From an uncultured Roseovarius sp. (GTDB lineage Bacteria > Pseudomonadota > Alphaproteobacteria > Rhodobacterales > Rhodobacteraceae): 64,000 bases of DNA. Positions 33,036-42,926 of this stretch are shown here, one piece after another. The position numbers and the translations under genes were made by a program. The first letter of the stretch is position 1. Each line of letters begins with the position of its first letter. The notes beneath the pieces were generated by a model, which was not told the origin of the DNA, did not search any database, and saw nothing but the letters and a program-made list of their open reading frames with translations. The stretch is from contig NZ_CANLER010000004.1 of assembly GCF_947489715.1 (NCBI RefSeq), positions 248,001-312,000 of the forward strand. The letters run 5' to 3'.

Positions 33036-33122
33036 CGCCCGCGCTAGCGGGCGCCCCCTTTCCCCGGGCGAGCGAAGCGAGCCCCCCGCCCGCCGCAGGC
33101 GCCGAGTGCTGGCGAAGCCAGC
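33036..33122. terminator. Cluster of GC-rich hairpins before the valS 3' end
   Basis: CGCCCGC-gcta-GCGGGCG (33036-33053), GGGC...GCCC around gagcgaagcga (33066-33084) and GCTGGC-gaa-GCCAGC (33108-33122) stand in series. They lie between two convergent genes and probably act as a bidirectional terminator or a REP-like intergenic element. Confidence 0.55.
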
Positions 33123-33176
33123 GCGACCACGTCAAGCTAGTGCCGGCGCTGCCCGCGCGACCTTGGCCGATCCAGA

Positions 33177-36100
33177 TCAGCCGATCTCGTTCAGACGGTC
33201 CAGTGCGGCGGTCAGCTTGCCGGCTTCTTCCTCGCGCAAGGCAAGGTTTTCGCGGGCCTCGGCCACCACCTCTTCCGGGGCGCTTTCGACGAATTTCGGG
33301 TTGTTGAGCCGTCCGCGCAATCCACCTAGTTCTTTGTCGAGCTTGCCCAGCGTTTTCTCCAGCCGCGCCTTTTCCTCGCTGATGTCGATGATATCGGCCA
33401 GCGGCAGGCCGAAACTGCCCCCCTCGACCGCGACGGTGATGCAGCCCTTGGGGAAGCTCTCGACATGGGTCAGACTGTCGATCCGGGTCAGGCGCTTGAT
33501 CATCACCTCGTTGCTGTCCCACGCGGCCTGACCGGCGGCGTCCAGTTCCAAGACCAGCACGGGGATGTGCAGCCCGGCAGGCACATGCATCTGGGCGCGG
33601 GCCGAACGCACCGCCTCGATCAGGGAAATCACCCAGTTCATTTCGCGGTCTGCGGCAGCATCCACCAACTCGGACCCGTATTCAGGCCAGTCGGCATGGA
33701 TCAGCATTTTTTCACGCGTGCCCAAGGTGCCCCAAAGCTCCTCGGTGATGAAGGGCATGATCGGGTGCAACAGGATCAGACACTGGTCGATGACCCAGGC
33801 CATGGTCGCCTGTGTCTCGGCCTTGGTCGCGTCGTCGCCATCCAAGAGCAGCGGTTTTGAGAACTCGACATACCAGTCGCAGACCTTGCCCCAGACAAAG
33901 GCATAAAGCGCCGAGGCCGCATCGTTGAACTTGTAGCCTGCCATCGCCGCATCGACCGCCTCGCGTACTTTCGCGGTTTCGCCGATGATCCACTTGTTCA
34001 CGGTTGCCTCGGGGTGGGGCAGGGTGCCGTCGCTGCCCGTGGCCCCGTTCATCTCGGCAAACCGCGCGGCGTTCCAGAGCTTGGTGCCGAAATTGCGGTA
34101 GCCTTTGATGCGTTCCATATCGAGCTTTAGCACGCCCCCAAGGGCCGCCATTGCGGCCGAGGAGAAACGCAGCGCGTCAGCACCGAATTCGTCGATGATC
34201 TCCAGCGGGTCGATGACGTTGCCCACGGATTTCGACATCTTCTTGCCCTTGGCGTCGCGGACAAGGCCGTGCAGGTAAACCTCGTGGAAGGGGATGCGCT
34301 CGGTCACGGGTTTATTTTCGTCCAGCACCGCCAGTTGCATCATCATCATCCGCGCGACCCAGAAGAACAGGATGTCCTGCCCGGTCACCAGCACAGAGGT
34401 GGGGAAGTATTTCTTGAGTTCCTCCGTCTCCTCGGGCCAGCCCAGCGTGCCGATCGGCCAGAGACCGGAGGAAAACCAGGTGTCGAGTACGTCGGGGTCG
34501 CGCCACATCGGAATGTCCATATAGCCGCCACTATCTGTCGACCCCAACGCTGTTTTGTTCAGGAACCAGTCACCAGGGTCGCTGTCCAATTCAAAAAAGT
34601 TCTGTGGCTGCTTCCCAGTGCGTTCCAGCCATACTTTTGCTATTTGTTCCTTCGCTTCTTTAGCGCCGGCGGCGCAAAACTCCATAGTGAGCATCCCGCC
34701 GGGCGTTAACTTGCCTCCCAAAGCTTCTTCGTCAGGGCGTTTTTCCCTCAAGAAATCATGGGCTTTCGCCAACGGAATGTTGCCGCCGACAGAAACCCGC
34801 CAAGTGCCTACTTGCCCATCCAATGTAGGGACCATAGCTGTCCAAACCGGAATCTGATGCCCCCACCAGAGCTGGCGGGAGATGCACCAGGGTTCGATAT
34901 TTTCCAGCCAGTGGTAATAGGTGCGCTCGCCGCTCTCGGGCAGGATCTTGACGGTGCCATCCTTCACCGACTCCAGTGCCGGGCCGACGATCTGGTCGGT
35001 GTCGACGAACCACTGATCGGTCAGCATCGGTTCGATCACCACCTTGGATCGGTCGCCGAAGGGCTGCATGATCGGTTTCGATTCAACATAAGGCACCATG
35101 CCGCCATCAAAGCAGGTTTCGCCCTCTTCGTTCGGCTCGCCGGGCAGCATCACGGCCAGTCCTTCGCTGGTGATCTGGTCGACCACGCGCTTGCGGGCGT
35201 CGAAGCGATCAAGGCCGCGCAGGTCGTCGGGGACGAGGTTGATCGTGTCGGCCTCGGCCTCGGAAAGTTCCCGCTCGCCCTTGGCCACGGCCATCGCGAT
35301 TTCGGCCATTTCGGCATAGGGCGCACCGTCAGCGCGCATCTGCGCCTTGGTGTTCATCAGCCGGTACATCGGGATGCCGCCGCGCTTGGCGACCTGGTAG
35401 TCGTTGAAGTCATGCGCGCCGGTGATTTTCACCGCGCCCGAGCCGAAATCGGGGTCGGGGTAGTCGTCGGTGATGATCGGGATCAGGCGACGGTGTTCCT
35501 TGGGGCCAACGGGAATTTCACAGAGTTTTCCGATAATTGGCGCGTATCGTTCATCTGATGGGTGAACCGCAACCGCGCCATCGCCCAGCATGGTTTCGGG
35601 CCGGGTCGTGGCGATCGAGATATAGTCGCGGGTTTCGCGGAACAGCACGTTGCCGTCTTCGTCTTTCTCCAGATATTCATAGGTCTGACCGTCGGCCAGC
35701 GGGTATTTGAAATGCCACATATGGCCCGCCACTTCGAGGTTTTCGACCTCAAGATCGCTGATCGCGGTTTCGAAATGCGGGTCCCAGTTGACCAGTCGCT
35801 TGCCGCGATAGATCAGGCCCTTTTCGTACATCTCGACAAAGACCTTGATCACGGCGTCGTGGAAATTACCGTCTTCACCCTCGGGGGCCGAGGGGGCGCC
35901 GGACATGGTGAAGGCTTCGCGTGACCAGTCGCAGGAGGCGCCGATGCGTTTCAATTGCCCGATGATGGTGCCGCGGGATTTGATCTTTTGTTCCCAGACG
36001 CGTTTTTCGAACGCCTCACGGCCCATTTCCGCGCGCGAAGGTTCCTGATTTTCGGCCATTTCGCGTTCCGTCACCATCTGCGTGGCGATGCCCGCATGGT

Positions 36101-36350
36101 CGGTGCCGGGCTGCCAGAGCGTATCGAAGCCGCGCATCCGGTGCCAGCGGATCAGGATGTCCTGCAGCGTGTTGTTGAAGGCGTGGCCCATATGCAGGGA
36201 GCCGGTGACGTTGGGCGGCGGGATCATGATCGAGAAGGTTCCGGCGCCGGGTTTGGCGTTGGCCCCGGCGGTAAAGCATCCGGATTTTTCCCAGGCCCGG
36301 TAGAGGCGGTCCTCGGCCTCGGCCGCGTTGAAGGTTTTTTCCATCGGCAT
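33177..36350 (-). CDS. valS: Valyl-tRNA synthetase with an internal insertion
   Basis: 1057 residues from ATG 36350 (AGGA upstream, [21 protein letters not shown]). Class I synthetase motifs: HIGH as [19 protein letters not shown] as [36 protein letters not shown] before KMSKS, editing domain with [17 protein letters not shown], and a C-terminal coiled coil ([37 protein letters not shown]). Between WWGHQIPVW and [12 protein letters not shown] lie about 110 residues where most ValS have a much shorter loop. The DNA there (about 34515-34850) looks lower in GC than its flanks. Essential enzyme; the motifs appear intact. Confidence 0.95.
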   Translation of the reverse strand: MPMEKTFNAAEAEDRLYRAWEKSGCFTAGANAKPGAGTFSIMIPPPNVTGSLHMGHAFNNTLQDILIRWHRMRGFDTLWQPGTDHAGIATQMVTEREMAENQEPSRAEMGREAFEKRVWEQKIKSRGTIIGQLKRIGASCDWSREAFTMSGAPSAPEGEDGNFHDAVIKVFVEMYEKGLIYRGKRLVNWDPHFETAISDLEVENLEVAGHMWHFKYPLADGQTYEYLEKDEDGNVLFRETRDYISIATTRPETMLGDGAVAVHPSDERYAPIIGKLCEIPVGPKEHRRLIPIITDDYPDPDFGSGAVKITGAHDFNDYQVAKRGGIPMYRLMNTKAQMRADGAPYAEMAEIAMAVAKGERELSEAEADTINLVPDDLRGLDRFDARKRVVDQITSEGLAVMLPGEPNEEGETCFDGGMVPYVESKPIMQPFGDRSKVVIEPMLTDQWFVDTDQIVGPALESVKDGTVKILPESGERTYYHWLENIEPWCISRQLWWGHQIPVWTAMVPTLDGQVGTWRVSVGGNIPLAKAHDFLREKRPDEEALGGKLTPGGMLTMEFCAAGAKEAKEQIAKVWLERTGKQPQNFFELDSDPGDWFLNKTALGSTDSGGYMDIPMWRDPDVLDTWFSSGLWPIGTLGWPEETEELKKYFPTSVLVTGQDILFFWVARMMMMQLAVLDENKPVTERIPFHEVYLHGLVRDAKGKKMSKSVGNVIDPLEIIDEFGADALRFSSAAMAALGGVLKLDMERIKGYRNFGTKLWNAARFAEMNGATGSDGTLPHPEATVNKWIIGETAKVREAVDAAMAGYKFNDAASALYAFVWGKVCDWYVEFSKPLLLDGDDATKAETQATMAWVIDQCLILLHPIMPFITEELWGTLGTREKMLIHADWPEYGSELVDAAADREMNWVISLIEAVRSARAQMHVPAGLHIPVLVLELDAAGQAAWDSNEVMIKRLTRIDSLTHVESFPKGCITVAVEGGSFGLPLADIIDISEEKARLEKTLGKLDKELGGLRGRLNNPKFVESAPEEVVAEARENLALREEEAGKLTAALDRLNEIG

Positions 36351-36497
36351 GGGCTTGTCCTGCGTCCTTATCACGTTGCCCGCACGTCTAGCGAATGAAG
36401 GGGGCAAGGGAAAGACAGGTGCGGTATTTTCTTAGAGGTGCGTGACAGGCGCGGGAAACCATCGCAGACTGCGGTTGAGGCAGGCGGAGGCAAGGCG

Positions 36498-37469
36498 ATG
36501 GACGGTATTTCCCAGTGGCATGTCACGGAAAACGGTGCGGCGACGGTGGTGCGCGTGGGCAATGGCCCGCATCAGTTGGATTCGCATGCCCCGGGCTATG
36601 TCTGGCTGCATGTGGATACGGCGCGCGAGGGGGCGCGCACCTGGCTTGAGGCGGCGGGGCTTGATCCGCTGATCCTGCGCGCCCTGCTGGCCCCCGAAAC
36701 GCGACCACGCTGCACGTCGCATGGGGACGGGGTGTTGATGAACCTGCGGGGGGTCAACCTGAACCCCGGTGACGAGGTCGAGGACATGATCTCGTTAAGG
36801 ATGTGGGTCACGGAAAAGCTGGTGATCAGTGTGCAATTGCGGCAGTTGCAGGCGGTTGTCGATGTGCTGGCCGGGCTGGAGCGGGGGCAGGGTGCCGAGG
36901 ATCCCGCCGAACTGGTGGCGCGGCTGGCGCTGCGTCTGGCGGATCGGGCCGAGCCGGTGGTGGCGGGCCTGAACGAAAAGATCGACGTGCTGGAGGATCA
37001 GGTGATCGACGGGGTTTCGTCCATGGTACGGTTCGATCTGGGCAGCATCCGGCGCGTGTCGATCATGCTGCGCCGACATATGGCGCCGCAACGGGACGCG
37101 CTGAGCACGTTCGAGATCGAGGAACTGGCGTGGCTGAAGCCCGAGGCCCGGCCCCGGTTGCGTGAGGCGACGGAGCGCATGACACGGCTGGCCGAGGAAC
37201 TGGATGCGATCCGGGACCGGGCGCAGGTGGTGCAGGATCAAATCATGGACAGCCGCGCCGAGGCAATGAACCGGCAGATGCTGATACTGTCGGTGGTGGC
37301 GGCGATTTTTCTGCCGCTGGGCCTGATCACCGGGCTGCTTGGGATCAATGTCGGCGGGATGCCGGGGGCGGATAATCCGCTGGCCTTCTGGATCGTTACC
37401 GGTGGGCTGGTGGTGATCGGCCTGTTGCTGGTCTGGGTGTTTCGCAGGATCGGCATGTTGGGGAAGTAA
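36498..37469 (+). CDS. zntB: CorA-family zinc transporter ZntB
   Basis: 323 residues from ATG 36498, with GGAGG upstream (the track start at 36438 is too far up). A large N-terminal cytoplasmic domain, then helix AEAMNRQMLILSVVAAIFLPLGLITGLLGINVGGMPG with the G-[MIV]-N motif as GIN, an acidic periplasmic loop and the second membrane helix WIVTGGLVVIGLLLVWVFRRI. The GIN plus VGGMPG pattern is typical of ZntB rather than magnesium-specific CorA. Pentameric, probably moving Zn2+. Transcribed away from valS. Confidence 0.9.
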   Translation: MDGISQWHVTENGAATVVRVGNGPHQLDSHAPGYVWLHVDTAREGARTWLEAAGLDPLILRALLAPETRPRCTSHGDGVLMNLRGVNLNPGDEVEDMISLRMWVTEKLVISVQLRQLQAVVDVLAGLERGQGAEDPAELVARLALRLADRAEPVVAGLNEKIDVLEDQVIDGVSSMVRFDLGSIRRVSIMLRRHMAPQRDALSTFEIEELAWLKPEARPRLREATERMTRLAEELDAIRDRAQVVQDQIMDSRAEAMNRQMLILSVVAAIFLPLGLITGLLGINVGGMPGADNPLAFWIVTGGLVVIGLLLVWVFRRIGMLGK

Positions 37470-37610
37470 AAAAACTACCTATACGCGAATAATTTTTTAG
37501 AAAAATATACTTTGGCGCGAATCTTTCTCTGACGTAGGGTAAAGGAAAGCCGGGCCAACACCGGGACGTTCGGCTGCTGTTTATGCGGGTGTGCAGAAGG
37601 AAATTCTTTG

Positions 37611-39212
37611 ATGCTATTGAAGCAATTTATAGGTGGCGGGGGGGTCGTGCTGGCCCTGACGGCGGGGATGGCCGTGGCCGAGGGCGGGCCCAATGGATTG
37701 CAGAAATTCATGTTGTATCGCAGTTACGTGCAGGACGCGCCGGGGTGCAGCGTCGTGGTGCAGGATGGCACGGCGGCGATTGGCGGGGCTAATGCAGCAT
37801 CAGGGGCGGCCACCTGTCCGGATGCCTTTGCCTGGGCGCAGCTGACCAATGCGGTAACGCAGGAATTCTGGAACTGGGGCATTGATCAGACGGTCTGGCC
37901 GGCAAGTCCGCTGCCGCTCTGTTCTGCCAGTGTGACCAGCAATTGCTGTGATCCCGATGCCGCCATTGATCCCGGCACGCAGCCGACGCAATGCCCGGTC
38001 TTTCGTGCCGATTACGATCCCATAAGCCCGCTGCCAGCCAAACCCAACGGGACACCATCGGGCAGTGTGATCAACCACCGAGGGCTGGTCAGTGCTGACA
38101 AGATCGACCCCGGACGGCTTTTGCGTGATCTGGAGCTGGAACTGGTGTTTCGCAACAAGGCCATGGTCGATTACATCTACCGCCACGATCTGTATTCCCG
38201 TGAGGGGCTGGGCGCGCGCAACCGGGCGCAGAATGCAGCCATTGACGACGGGGATATTGCCGGTGCCCACGGGCTGACGGTGCGGTTTCCCAGCGATGCG
38301 GTGATGGTCAAGGCAGATTTCCTGCATCAGGATATCCTTTTGGATCAGAAGCTTATCCAGCCGATCGAGGGCAGTGATGTGCCCAACAACCCCGATTACC
38401 CTTATCTGACCATCTATCTTGAGGGCGATGGCAGCGACGATCAGGTGCCCGGCTGGTATTACATGCTGGCGATGACCAACGCGTCCAAGAACCTGCCGAT
38501 CTGGCACTGGTACGCGATGGAACATGTCGGCAATCTGGGGCGCTGCGATTATATCGGCTGCAATGACAGTTTCGGCTATGCCGCCAATCCAGCGGCGCAG
38601 GCGGGGGCGAATTTCGGCACCGCGTTTATTCCGCCGATGATCGAATTGAATGACGACCTGACCGAGGGCAACGCCCCGCTTTTCGTGACCGCCAGGGTTT
38701 ATGATCCGGTCGCGACCGGCGAAGAGATGACACCGGCGCTGGCAGACCTGTTTCAACAGATGGGGATTGCCGCCGCGGTCACCGACCCGGACCCCAGGGT
38801 AATATCCGCCGATGATCCGGCGTGGAAGAATTACCGGCTGAAGGGTACGCAAAGCACATTTACCACCGCAAATGGCATTCCCACCGGCATGGGCGCGACG
38901 ATCACCGAGGGCGGTTTCGTCAATTCGGCCTCATGTACCACCTGCCACAGCCAGGCGGCGGCGGATAAAAACGGCACCTCGACGCTTGCGGGGGTTGGTG
39001 CGGACTGGCGGCCCAATCTGATGGGATACAATCAGGTGTCGATGGGCGCGCCTGATCCGAACTGGTTTTACGGTATCGGCGGCCCGACGGTGATGGCGAC
39101 GCAGGTCGATTTCGTCTGGGGAATTCTGAACGCCGTCTGCCAGGATCCGGCGGGCAGTCACGGGGTGTGCACGACATATCCCGATGCCCCGACAGAGGTG
39201 ACCGGAAACTGA
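37611..39212 (+). CDS. Secreted protein with one heme-c motif, unrecognised family
   Basis: 533 residues from ATG 37611 (AAGGAA 8 bases upstream). Signal peptide with hydrophobic VVLALTAGMAVA, cut near AEGG. Numerous Cys in the N-terminal half (GCSV, ATCP, LCSASVTSNCCDPD, TQCPVF) and a single C-x-x-C-H at SASCTTCHSQAA near residue 445. A YYMLAMTNASKNLPIWHWYAMEHVGN block and a Trp-rich PGWYYML look structurally important. The CxxCH suggests covalent heme attachment in the periplasm. I do not recognise the family. The gene stands alone behind an AT-rich leader (37470-37610), and an inverted repeat follows it. Confidence 0.8.
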   Translation: MLLKQFIGGGGVVLALTAGMAVAEGGPNGLQKFMLYRSYVQDAPGCSVVVQDGTAAIGGANAASGAATCPDAFAWAQLTNAVTQEFWNWGIDQTVWPASPLPLCSASVTSNCCDPDAAIDPGTQPTQCPVFRADYDPISPLPAKPNGTPSGSVINHRGLVSADKIDPGRLLRDLELELVFRNKAMVDYIYRHDLYSREGLGARNRAQNAAIDDGDIAGAHGLTVRFPSDAVMVKADFLHQDILLDQKLIQPIEGSDVPNNPDYPYLTIYLEGDGSDDQVPGWYYMLAMTNASKNLPIWHWYAMEHVGNLGRCDYIGCNDSFGYAANPAAQAGANFGTAFIPPMIELNDDLTEGNAPLFVTARVYDPVATGEEMTPALADLFQQMGIAAAVTDPDPRVISADDPAWKNYRLKGTQSTFTTANGIPTGMGATITEGGFVNSASCTTCHSQAAADKNGTSTLAGVGADWRPNLMGYNQVSMGAPDPNWFYGIGGPTVMATQVDFVWGILNAVCQDPAGSHGVCTTYPDAPTEVTGN

Positions 39213-39276
39213 GCGGGGGCTGAACAGGTTTGAGGATCGCCGGGTTTTTTTCTTCCTGGGCCGGGCTGATCCCAAA

Positions 39277-39311
39277 GCAGGCGTATGCAGGGGCAAGCTG
39301 CATACGCCTGC
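39277..39311. terminator. Perfect 14-bp inverted repeat
   Basis: GCAGGCGTATGCAG-gggcaag-CTGCATACGCCTGC is perfect, 65 bases after the preceding stop and 52 before the next start. A short T-rich stretch (gtgtttt) follows. It is probably the terminator of the secreted-protein gene, but the length and symmetry also suit a binding site. Confidence 0.65.
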
Positions 39312-39362
39312 ATGTGTTTTGAAAGCTTGAAACGGGGGTGATTTGGCCTCAGGCTGGTGCCC

Positions 39363-40112
39363 ATGACCCTGGATGTTCTGGAAAAGCCGGTGCCGGTTCT
39401 GCGTCTCTTTCTGCGCATGGGCGGCTGGATCGTGGTGATGCTGGGGCTGATATGCGCGGGCTTGTCGCTGATCAGCGCCGCGGATTCCGATCTGGCGCAG
39501 CGTTTCGATAAAGACGGGCGGCAAACCAGCGCCACGGTCAGCCACAAGCGTTTTGCCAAGACGCGCAATCCCGATGGCAGCCTGTCGACCTCGTACTGGG
39601 TTACCCTGCGCTACCGGACCGGCGCGGGCGAGGTGATGATGCTGGAGCGTCTGGTCAACGGCGTGGAATATCGGCGGTCCGAGCAGGGTGCCCGTGTCGA
39701 CCTGCGCTATCTGCCCGATGCGCCCTTCACCGTTGAACTGGCGACCAACTGGTTCCGGACAATGGCACAGCGGAAACAATCCCTGGCGCTGGGTGCCGGT
39801 CTGATCGGTCTGCTGCTCTTGTGGGTCATTGGCCGGCGCAGTGTCGATGCGATCAGGGCGCGGGATTATGGCACGCGCGAAAAGGCTGTCGTGACGGGGA
39901 TCAGGCGGGTCGCGATACGGCTGCCCGGCTGGCCGGACAGGCGTCTGGTCTGGCTGGACCGGCATGGCAATACCGGGCAGAGCCTGCGGCACCACGCCCG
40001 AAGTGTCATGGCGGTGCACCCGGGGGCTGTCATCGACATCTACCGGGGGCCGACGCAATCATGGTGGGCGGGCGATGTTGGTCACAAGGCCGGGTCTGAC
40101 GGCAAGGCGTGA
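39363..40112 (+). CDS. DUF3592-type membrane protein
   Basis: 249 residues from ATG 39363 (a GTG at 39357 is possible). Transmembrane segments near residues 16-38 and 140-158 flank an extracytoplasmic beta domain: TSATVSHKRFAKTRNPDGSLSTSYWVTLRYRTGAGEVMMLERLVNGVEYRRSEQGARVDLRYLPDAP, a typical DUF3592 pattern. A cytoplasmic C-terminal region follows. Function unknown; convergent with glnD. Confidence 0.75.
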   Translation: MTLDVLEKPVPVLRLFLRMGGWIVVMLGLICAGLSLISAADSDLAQRFDKDGRQTSATVSHKRFAKTRNPDGSLSTSYWVTLRYRTGAGEVMMLERLVNGVEYRRSEQGARVDLRYLPDAPFTVELATNWFRTMAQRKQSLALGAGLIGLLLLWVIGRRSVDAIRARDYGTREKAVVTGIRRVAIRLPGWPDRRLVWLDRHGNTGQSLRHHARSVMAVHPGAVIDIYRGPTQSWWAGDVGHKAGSDGKA

Positions 40113-40137
40113 GGTTGCGTGCGGCCCGTCCCGGCGC

Positions 40138-42906
40138 CTAGGCGGTTGCCCGTTCCACACCTTCGGCAATGGCCTTGCGCAATTTCTTGTCCAGCGCTTC
40201 CTGTTTCGGCTTGGAATGGAATTTCAGGCCAAACATGTCCTTGACATAGAAGGTATCGACCACCTGTTCGCCATAGGTCGCGATCACCGCTGAATTGATA
40301 TAGACGTTATTGTCGGCCAGCGTGCGCGTCAGATCATAAAGCAGGCCGGGGCGGTCGCGGGTATCGACCTCGATGATCGTATAAATCTCGGAGCCTTCAT
40401 TGTCGAAGGTGATATGGGTCGGCACGCGGAAGGCGCGTTCGCGTTTCTTGATCTTGTCGCGGGTCTTGATCGCTTCGCGGGCGACGACCTCACCCTTCAA
40501 TGTCTTCTGAATCATCTGGCGCAAGCGTGGCAGACGGTCAGCGTCATAGGGGTGGCCTTCGGCGTCCTGTATCCAGAAGGCGGGCGTGGCGTGGCCATCC
40601 TTGGAGGTATAGGTGCGCGCATCGACGACATTTGCCCCGACCAGCGCCAGCGCCCCCGCGAGGCGCGAGAAGATGCCGGGGTGATCGGCCAGTGCGAAAC
40701 AGACACGGGTGGCGTCGCGATCTTCGTCGGGGTGCAGGTCGATCGCGATCTCGCCCTCCTTGAGGTCGCGCAGAAGCCGGGCAAAAACCGCATGAGCGGT
40801 GACGTGCAGGCCCTGCCAGTAGGGCGGGTAATGGCGGGCAATCTCGATCTTGATGTCCTTGGCGTTCCAGCCTTCCAGCGCCTCGCGCAGATTGCGCTTG
40901 GCGTCCGATCCGCGCTGTTCGCGGTTGAGCGCCTCGAGCCCGCCATCCATCGCGCGCCGGGTCTGGCGATAAAGCGCGCGCAAAAGCGAGGCTTTCCAGT
41001 TGTTCCAGGTGCCCGGGCCAACGCCGCGGATATCGCAGACCGTCAGCATCAGCAGCAGGTCGAGCCGTTCGCGGGTCTGCACCGCCTTGGCGAAATCGCG
41101 CACGGTGCGCGGATCGGCAATGTCGCGCTTCTGGGCCATATCCGACATCAGCAGGTGATAACGCACCAGCCATTCGGCGGTATCGACCTCTTTGGGTTTC
41201 AGTCCCAGGCGCGGGGCAACCTTGCGGGTGATCTTGGCGCCTAGGATCGAATGATCTTCGGTGCGGCCCTTGCCGATATCGTGCAAGAGCAACGCCACGT
41301 AAAGCACCTTGCGGTTGATGCCTTCGCTGAAGATCGTGGAGGAGACCGGCAAATCGTCGACCAGTTCGCCGCGTTCGATCTGGGCCAACTGGCTGATGCA
41401 CTGAATGGTATGCTCGTCGACCGTGTAGTGATGGTACATGTTGAATTGCATCATCGCCACGATCGGCTCGAACTCGGGGATGAAGGCCGACAGTACGCCC
41501 AGTTCGTTCATCCGCCGGAGCGCACGTTCTGGGTTGCCGTGTTTCAGCAACAGGTCGAGGAACAGCTTCTGTGCCACCGGGTCTTCGCGCATCTCGGTGT
41601 CGATCATCTGCAGGTTGGCGGTGACCAGTCGCATCGCGTCGGGGTGGATCAGCATGCCGGTGCGCAGCCCTTCCTCGAAGATGCGCAGCAGGTTCAGGCG
41701 ATCCTTCAGGAACTTCCTCTCGCTGGTAATGCCGATGCGGCCATGCACCTCGGTATAGCCGTCCTTGAGCTTGCGCTTGCGGTGAAAGATTCGTTGCAGC
41801 AAGGGGGCGGATTTGACATGCGCGGCCTCAAGCTTGGTCACGAAAATCCGCGTCAGATCCCCCACGACGGTGGCGTGACGAAAGTAATCCTGCATGAAAT
41901 GTTCGACCGCCCGGCGCCCGGCGATATCGACATAGCCCATACGGTCGGCAACCTCGACCTGCATGTCAAAGGTCAGTTGGTCATTCGGGCGCTTGGTGGC
42001 CAGGTGCAGGTGGCAGCGCACCGCCCAGAGGAAGTTCTGCGCGCTGGCGAATTTGTCGAACTCTTCCTCGGTGAACACCTTGAGACGCACCAGTTCCGAG
42101 ATGTCCTGCACCCGGTGCAGGTATTTTGCGATCCAGAAAAGCGAGTGCAGGTCACGCAGCCCGCCCTTGCCTTCCTTGACGTTGGGTTCGACCATGTAGC
42201 GCTGGCCGCCCTGTTTTTCGTGGCGGATGTCGCGTTCGGTCAGCTTGGCCTCGATGAATTCGGGGGCCGTGCCCTTGAACAACTCTTTCCAAAGCCGCTG
42301 GTTCAGCTGGTCCGAAAGGGTCGCGTCGCCCGCCAGGTAGCGGTTTTCCAGCAGGGCGGTGCGAATGGTGAAATCTTCCTGCCCCAGGCGCAGACAATCG
42401 CGGATCGTACGGCTGGCATGGCCGACTTTCAGGCGCAGATCCCACAGGATGTAGAGCATGGATTCGATCACGCTTTCGGCCCAGGGGGTGATCTTGTAGG
42501 GCGTCAGAAACAGCAGATCGACATCCGATTGCGGGGCCATTTCGCCACGCCCGTACCCGCCCACGGCAAGGACTGAAATGCGCTCAGCTTCGGTCGGGGT
42601 GGGCAGGGGGTGCAGGTGCTGCGTGGCCAGATCGAGAGCGGCCAGGATGATGCAATCGGTCAGCCAGCTATAGGATCGCGTGGCGGCGGTGGCGGTGAAG
42701 GGATGGACCGCGAGCGCCGCGGCGATGGCATCGCGGCCGGTTTTCTGCGCCTCGCTCAGCACTGCAACGGCGGCTTTGCGCAAAGCGATGGGATCGCCGT
42801 CGCTGTCACGGGCGGCGGCGTCCAGCAGGGCCTGTGTGGCGGCGGTGTCGAAAATCTCTTCTGCCGGGCAGATCAGATCATCCGGTAGAAGCGGGGTCTT
42901 TTCCAT
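40138..42906 (-). CDS. glnD: PII uridylyltransferase/uridylyl-removing enzyme GlnD
   Basis: 922 residues, normal length. Order: nucleotidyltransferase domain with GGYGRGEMAPQSDVDLLFL, GlnD helical part, HD phosphohydrolase with LLHDIGKGRTEDHS and HHYTVDEH, and two C-terminal ACT domains (ADHPGIFSRLAGALALVGANVVDART; TRDRPGLLYDLTRTLADNNVYI). It senses glutamine and adds or removes UMP on PII proteins, controlling nitrogen assimilation. It starts at 42906, only 20 bases after the lpoA-like stop on the same strand, so it may be co-transcribed with it. Confidence 0.97.
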   Translation of the reverse strand: MEKTPLLPDDLICPAEEIFDTAATQALLDAAARDSDGDPIALRKAAVAVLSEAQKTGRDAIAAALAVHPFTATAATRSYSWLTDCIILAALDLATQHLHPLPTPTEAERISVLAVGGYGRGEMAPQSDVDLLFLTPYKITPWAESVIESMLYILWDLRLKVGHASRTIRDCLRLGQEDFTIRTALLENRYLAGDATLSDQLNQRLWKELFKGTAPEFIEAKLTERDIRHEKQGGQRYMVEPNVKEGKGGLRDLHSLFWIAKYLHRVQDISELVRLKVFTEEEFDKFASAQNFLWAVRCHLHLATKRPNDQLTFDMQVEVADRMGYVDIAGRRAVEHFMQDYFRHATVVGDLTRIFVTKLEAAHVKSAPLLQRIFHRKRKLKDGYTEVHGRIGITSERKFLKDRLNLLRIFEEGLRTGMLIHPDAMRLVTANLQMIDTEMREDPVAQKLFLDLLLKHGNPERALRRMNELGVLSAFIPEFEPIVAMMQFNMYHHYTVDEHTIQCISQLAQIERGELVDDLPVSSTIFSEGINRKVLYVALLLHDIGKGRTEDHSILGAKITRKVAPRLGLKPKEVDTAEWLVRYHLLMSDMAQKRDIADPRTVRDFAKAVQTRERLDLLLMLTVCDIRGVGPGTWNNWKASLLRALYRQTRRAMDGGLEALNREQRGSDAKRNLREALEGWNAKDIKIEIARHYPPYWQGLHVTAHAVFARLLRDLKEGEIAIDLHPDEDRDATRVCFALADHPGIFSRLAGALALVGANVVDARTYTSKDGHATPAFWIQDAEGHPYDADRLPRLRQMIQKTLKGEVVAREAIKTRDKIKKRERAFRVPTHITFDNEGSEIYTIIEVDTRDRPGLLYDLTRTLADNNVYINSAVIATYGEQVVDTFYVKDMFGLKFHSKPKQEALDKKLRKAIAEGVERATA

Positions 42907-42926
42907 CGCGTCTTGTGTTGCCTTGT

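Noticed and set aside
41251-42576. 441-residue + strand frame inside glnD
   Set aside because: Antisense to GlnD motifs including the HD and nucleotidyltransferase sites; low-complexity His/Gln/Val-rich translation typical of shadows.
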